From: DATKMG01 sp041476565
Lineage (GTDB): Bacteria; Acidobacteriota; Terriglobia; Versatilivoradales; Versatilivoraceae
Reading direction: 5' to 3'
NCBI GenBank assembly: GCA_041476565.1
Contig: JBGOTQ010000086.1
Location: 1 to 21,924 of the forward strand
Length of the DNA: 21,924 nucleotides
The position numbers were made by a program, and so were the translations under genes. Shown here in pieces: positions 21,220 to 21,924 of this stretch. The number at the start of each line of letters is the position of its first letter. Position 1 is the first letter of the stretch. The notes under the pieces are model-generated. The model saw only the letters and a program-made list of their open reading frames with translations. It ran no database searches and was not told where the DNA came from.

Positions 21220-21666
21220 CTACTTCTTCAGCATATGAATCTCGGTGCCGCCTCGCTCAAGACGGACTTCGTCCATGAGTTGGCTGATGAGATATATCCC
21301 TCGCCCATGGGACTGAAAAATATTCTGACCCAATGTGGGGTTTGGGAGTTTCGTGGGATCAAAGCCTTCCCCCGGGTCTCGCACCACAATCAGCATGCCG
21401 CGGTCTTCATCACACGCCACACAGAGTTCGATTTGCTTGCCGACATCTTTCTTACAACCATGCACGATGGCATTAGCCAGCGCCTCGCGCAATGCGATCT
21501 CCACCTCCAGTTCTTTTCCCTCGGTACAACCCATGCGGGCAGCCGTGTCCATGACGTGTTGGACCACGGGAGAAATAGCATTCACATCTGCCTGGATCGT
21601 AGTCCGGAAGCGCAGAACCAGCTTGTCCTCCTCGAATTCGCAACGGTTGGGTTGGTCCGAGGCCAT
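21220..21666 (-). CDS. RsbW/SpoIIAB-like anti-sigma factor serine kinase (HATPase_c)
   Basis: A 148-residue cytoplasmic GHKL ATPase of the anti-sigma regulatory kinase type. The Bergerat-fold motifs are clear: N-box EIALREALANAIVHGCK (56-72, with Glu61, Asn65 and His69), G1 VRDPGEGFDP (95-104, Asp97) and G2 SHGRGIYLISQLMDEV (119-134). Length is typical of stand-alone RsbW-like proteins, which phosphorylate an anti-anti-sigma partner and/or bind a sigma factor in partner-switching stress circuits. No partner (RsbV-like, PP2C phosphatase or sigma factor) is in the window; it may lie beyond the right edge or elsewhere. AAGGAG precedes the ATG at good distance, which fixes the start. Confidence 0.9.
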   Translation of the reverse strand: MASDQPNRCEFEEDKLVLRFRTTIQADVNAISPVVQHVMDTAARMGCTEGKELEVEIALREALANAIVHGCKKDVGKQIELCVACDEDRGMLIVVRDPGEGFDPTKLPNPTLGQNIFQSHGRGIYLISQLMDEVRLERGGTEIHMLKK

Positions 21667-21701
21667 AGGCAGCTCCTTGAGGGGCGATGAAGAGAGTTGC
21701 C

Positions 21702-21730
21702 AGTATGTAGTAAATCACGGCAAACCTCAA
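21702..21730 (-). promoter_or_regulatory. Promoter candidate of the RsbW-like gene
   Basis: On the minus strand, TTGAGG (21730-21725), 17 bases and CATACT (21707-21702) give a plausible sigma-70 promoter (4 of 6 in each hexamer, ideal spacing). Transcription would start near 21695, about 30 bases before the ATG at 21666. The gene is probably transcribed alone. Confidence 0.5.
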
Positions 21731-21763
21731 CTGGAATTCCGGGTGCGATTCAAAGTGCGACAG

Positions 21764-21924
21764 GTCCCGAAGGGACAAAGGAGAGTAGCCAGTGACAAGC
21801 ACCGAGCCGGAGGCGAGGTGCGCCGTCACTGGTCCAGGATGATCCCCTCTGAACGGTGTCCCGGCAGGGACACCGGATTTCCGGAACCCCGACCGGGGTT
21901 CGAATCGATTCCCGGATCGGAATC
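21764..21924. repeat. Run of consecutive hairpins at the right edge
   Basis: Five inverted repeats follow each other without any gene. They are GTCCC/GGGAC (21764-21776); CCAGTGAC/GTCACTGG (21789-21832), enclosing GCACC/GGTGC and GCC/GGC as one long interrupted stem; GGTGTCCC/GGGACACC (21855-21874); AACCCC/GGGGTT (21885-21900); and GATTCC/GGAATC (21907-21924). The density suggests a structured RNA or a block of palindromic repeats upstream of the RsbW-like gene's promoter, cut by the window end. No T-tracts follow the stems. Confidence 0.6.

Noticed and set aside
21890..21924. tRNA-like GGTTCGAATC at the right edge
   Set aside because: The flanks pair as AACCCC/GGGGTT and GATTCC/GGAATC, not as a T-arm, and no cloverleaf fits.

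Overview
The window comes from a bacterial chromosome of moderate GC content. It has frequent TTG and GTG starts, recognisable Shine-Dalgarno sequences and short tightly coupled operons. The gene set points to Acidobacteriota, with Planctomycetota or Verrucomicrobiota as alternatives: a Tat-exported GH2 enzyme, a Gfo/Idh/MocA oxidoreductase, a YfhO-type membrane protein, an M16 peptidase, a uroporphyrinogen-decarboxylase-family protein in a sugar context and a bacterial microcompartment (BMC) shell protein. There is no rRNA or tRNA, so this placement is inference.

Left part (1-4479, minus strand): a hairpin-rich edge, then a three-gene sugar/organic-acid operon read as oxidoreductase, DASS-type anion transporter, GH5-like lipoprotein. 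Positions 4648-11040 (plus strand) hold housekeeping genes: a near-consensus promoter drives ruvX, mltG and a two-domain M16 peptidase, followed by bioD and a multi-pass flippase-like protein.

Centre (11015-16049) is the most interesting part. A minus-strand pair (UroD-family protein, then Tat-exported GH2 hydrolase, overlapping as TAATG) diverges from a plus-strand pair whose stop and start overlap as TTGA. The plus pair is a DHDPS/NAL-superfamily aldolase and a tandem-domain BMC-T shell protein. The aldolase carries a C-terminal linker plus amphipathic helix that looks like a BMC encapsulation peptide, so it is predicted to be microcompartment cargo. No hexamer or pentamer shell gene lies in the window, so this looks like a satellite shell/cargo module for a compartment encoded elsewhere. 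A plausible but unproven scheme is that exported glycosidases release sugars, cytoplasmic enzymes oxidise or dehydrate them to 2-keto-3-deoxy acids, and the aldolase cleaves these to pyruvate and an aldehyde inside a shell.

Right part (16151-21924, minus strand): a YfhO-family membrane protein and a methyltransferase with an N-terminal coiled coil built of 14-residue repeats (possibly one cell-surface glycan unit); a tiny HAD-hydrolase remnant; a radical SAM/SPASM gene broken by an internal deletion and frameshift, with a CRP/FNR-like site upstream; a nested four-element inverted repeat; an RsbW-like anti-sigma kinase with its own promoter; and a run of hairpins to the window end.
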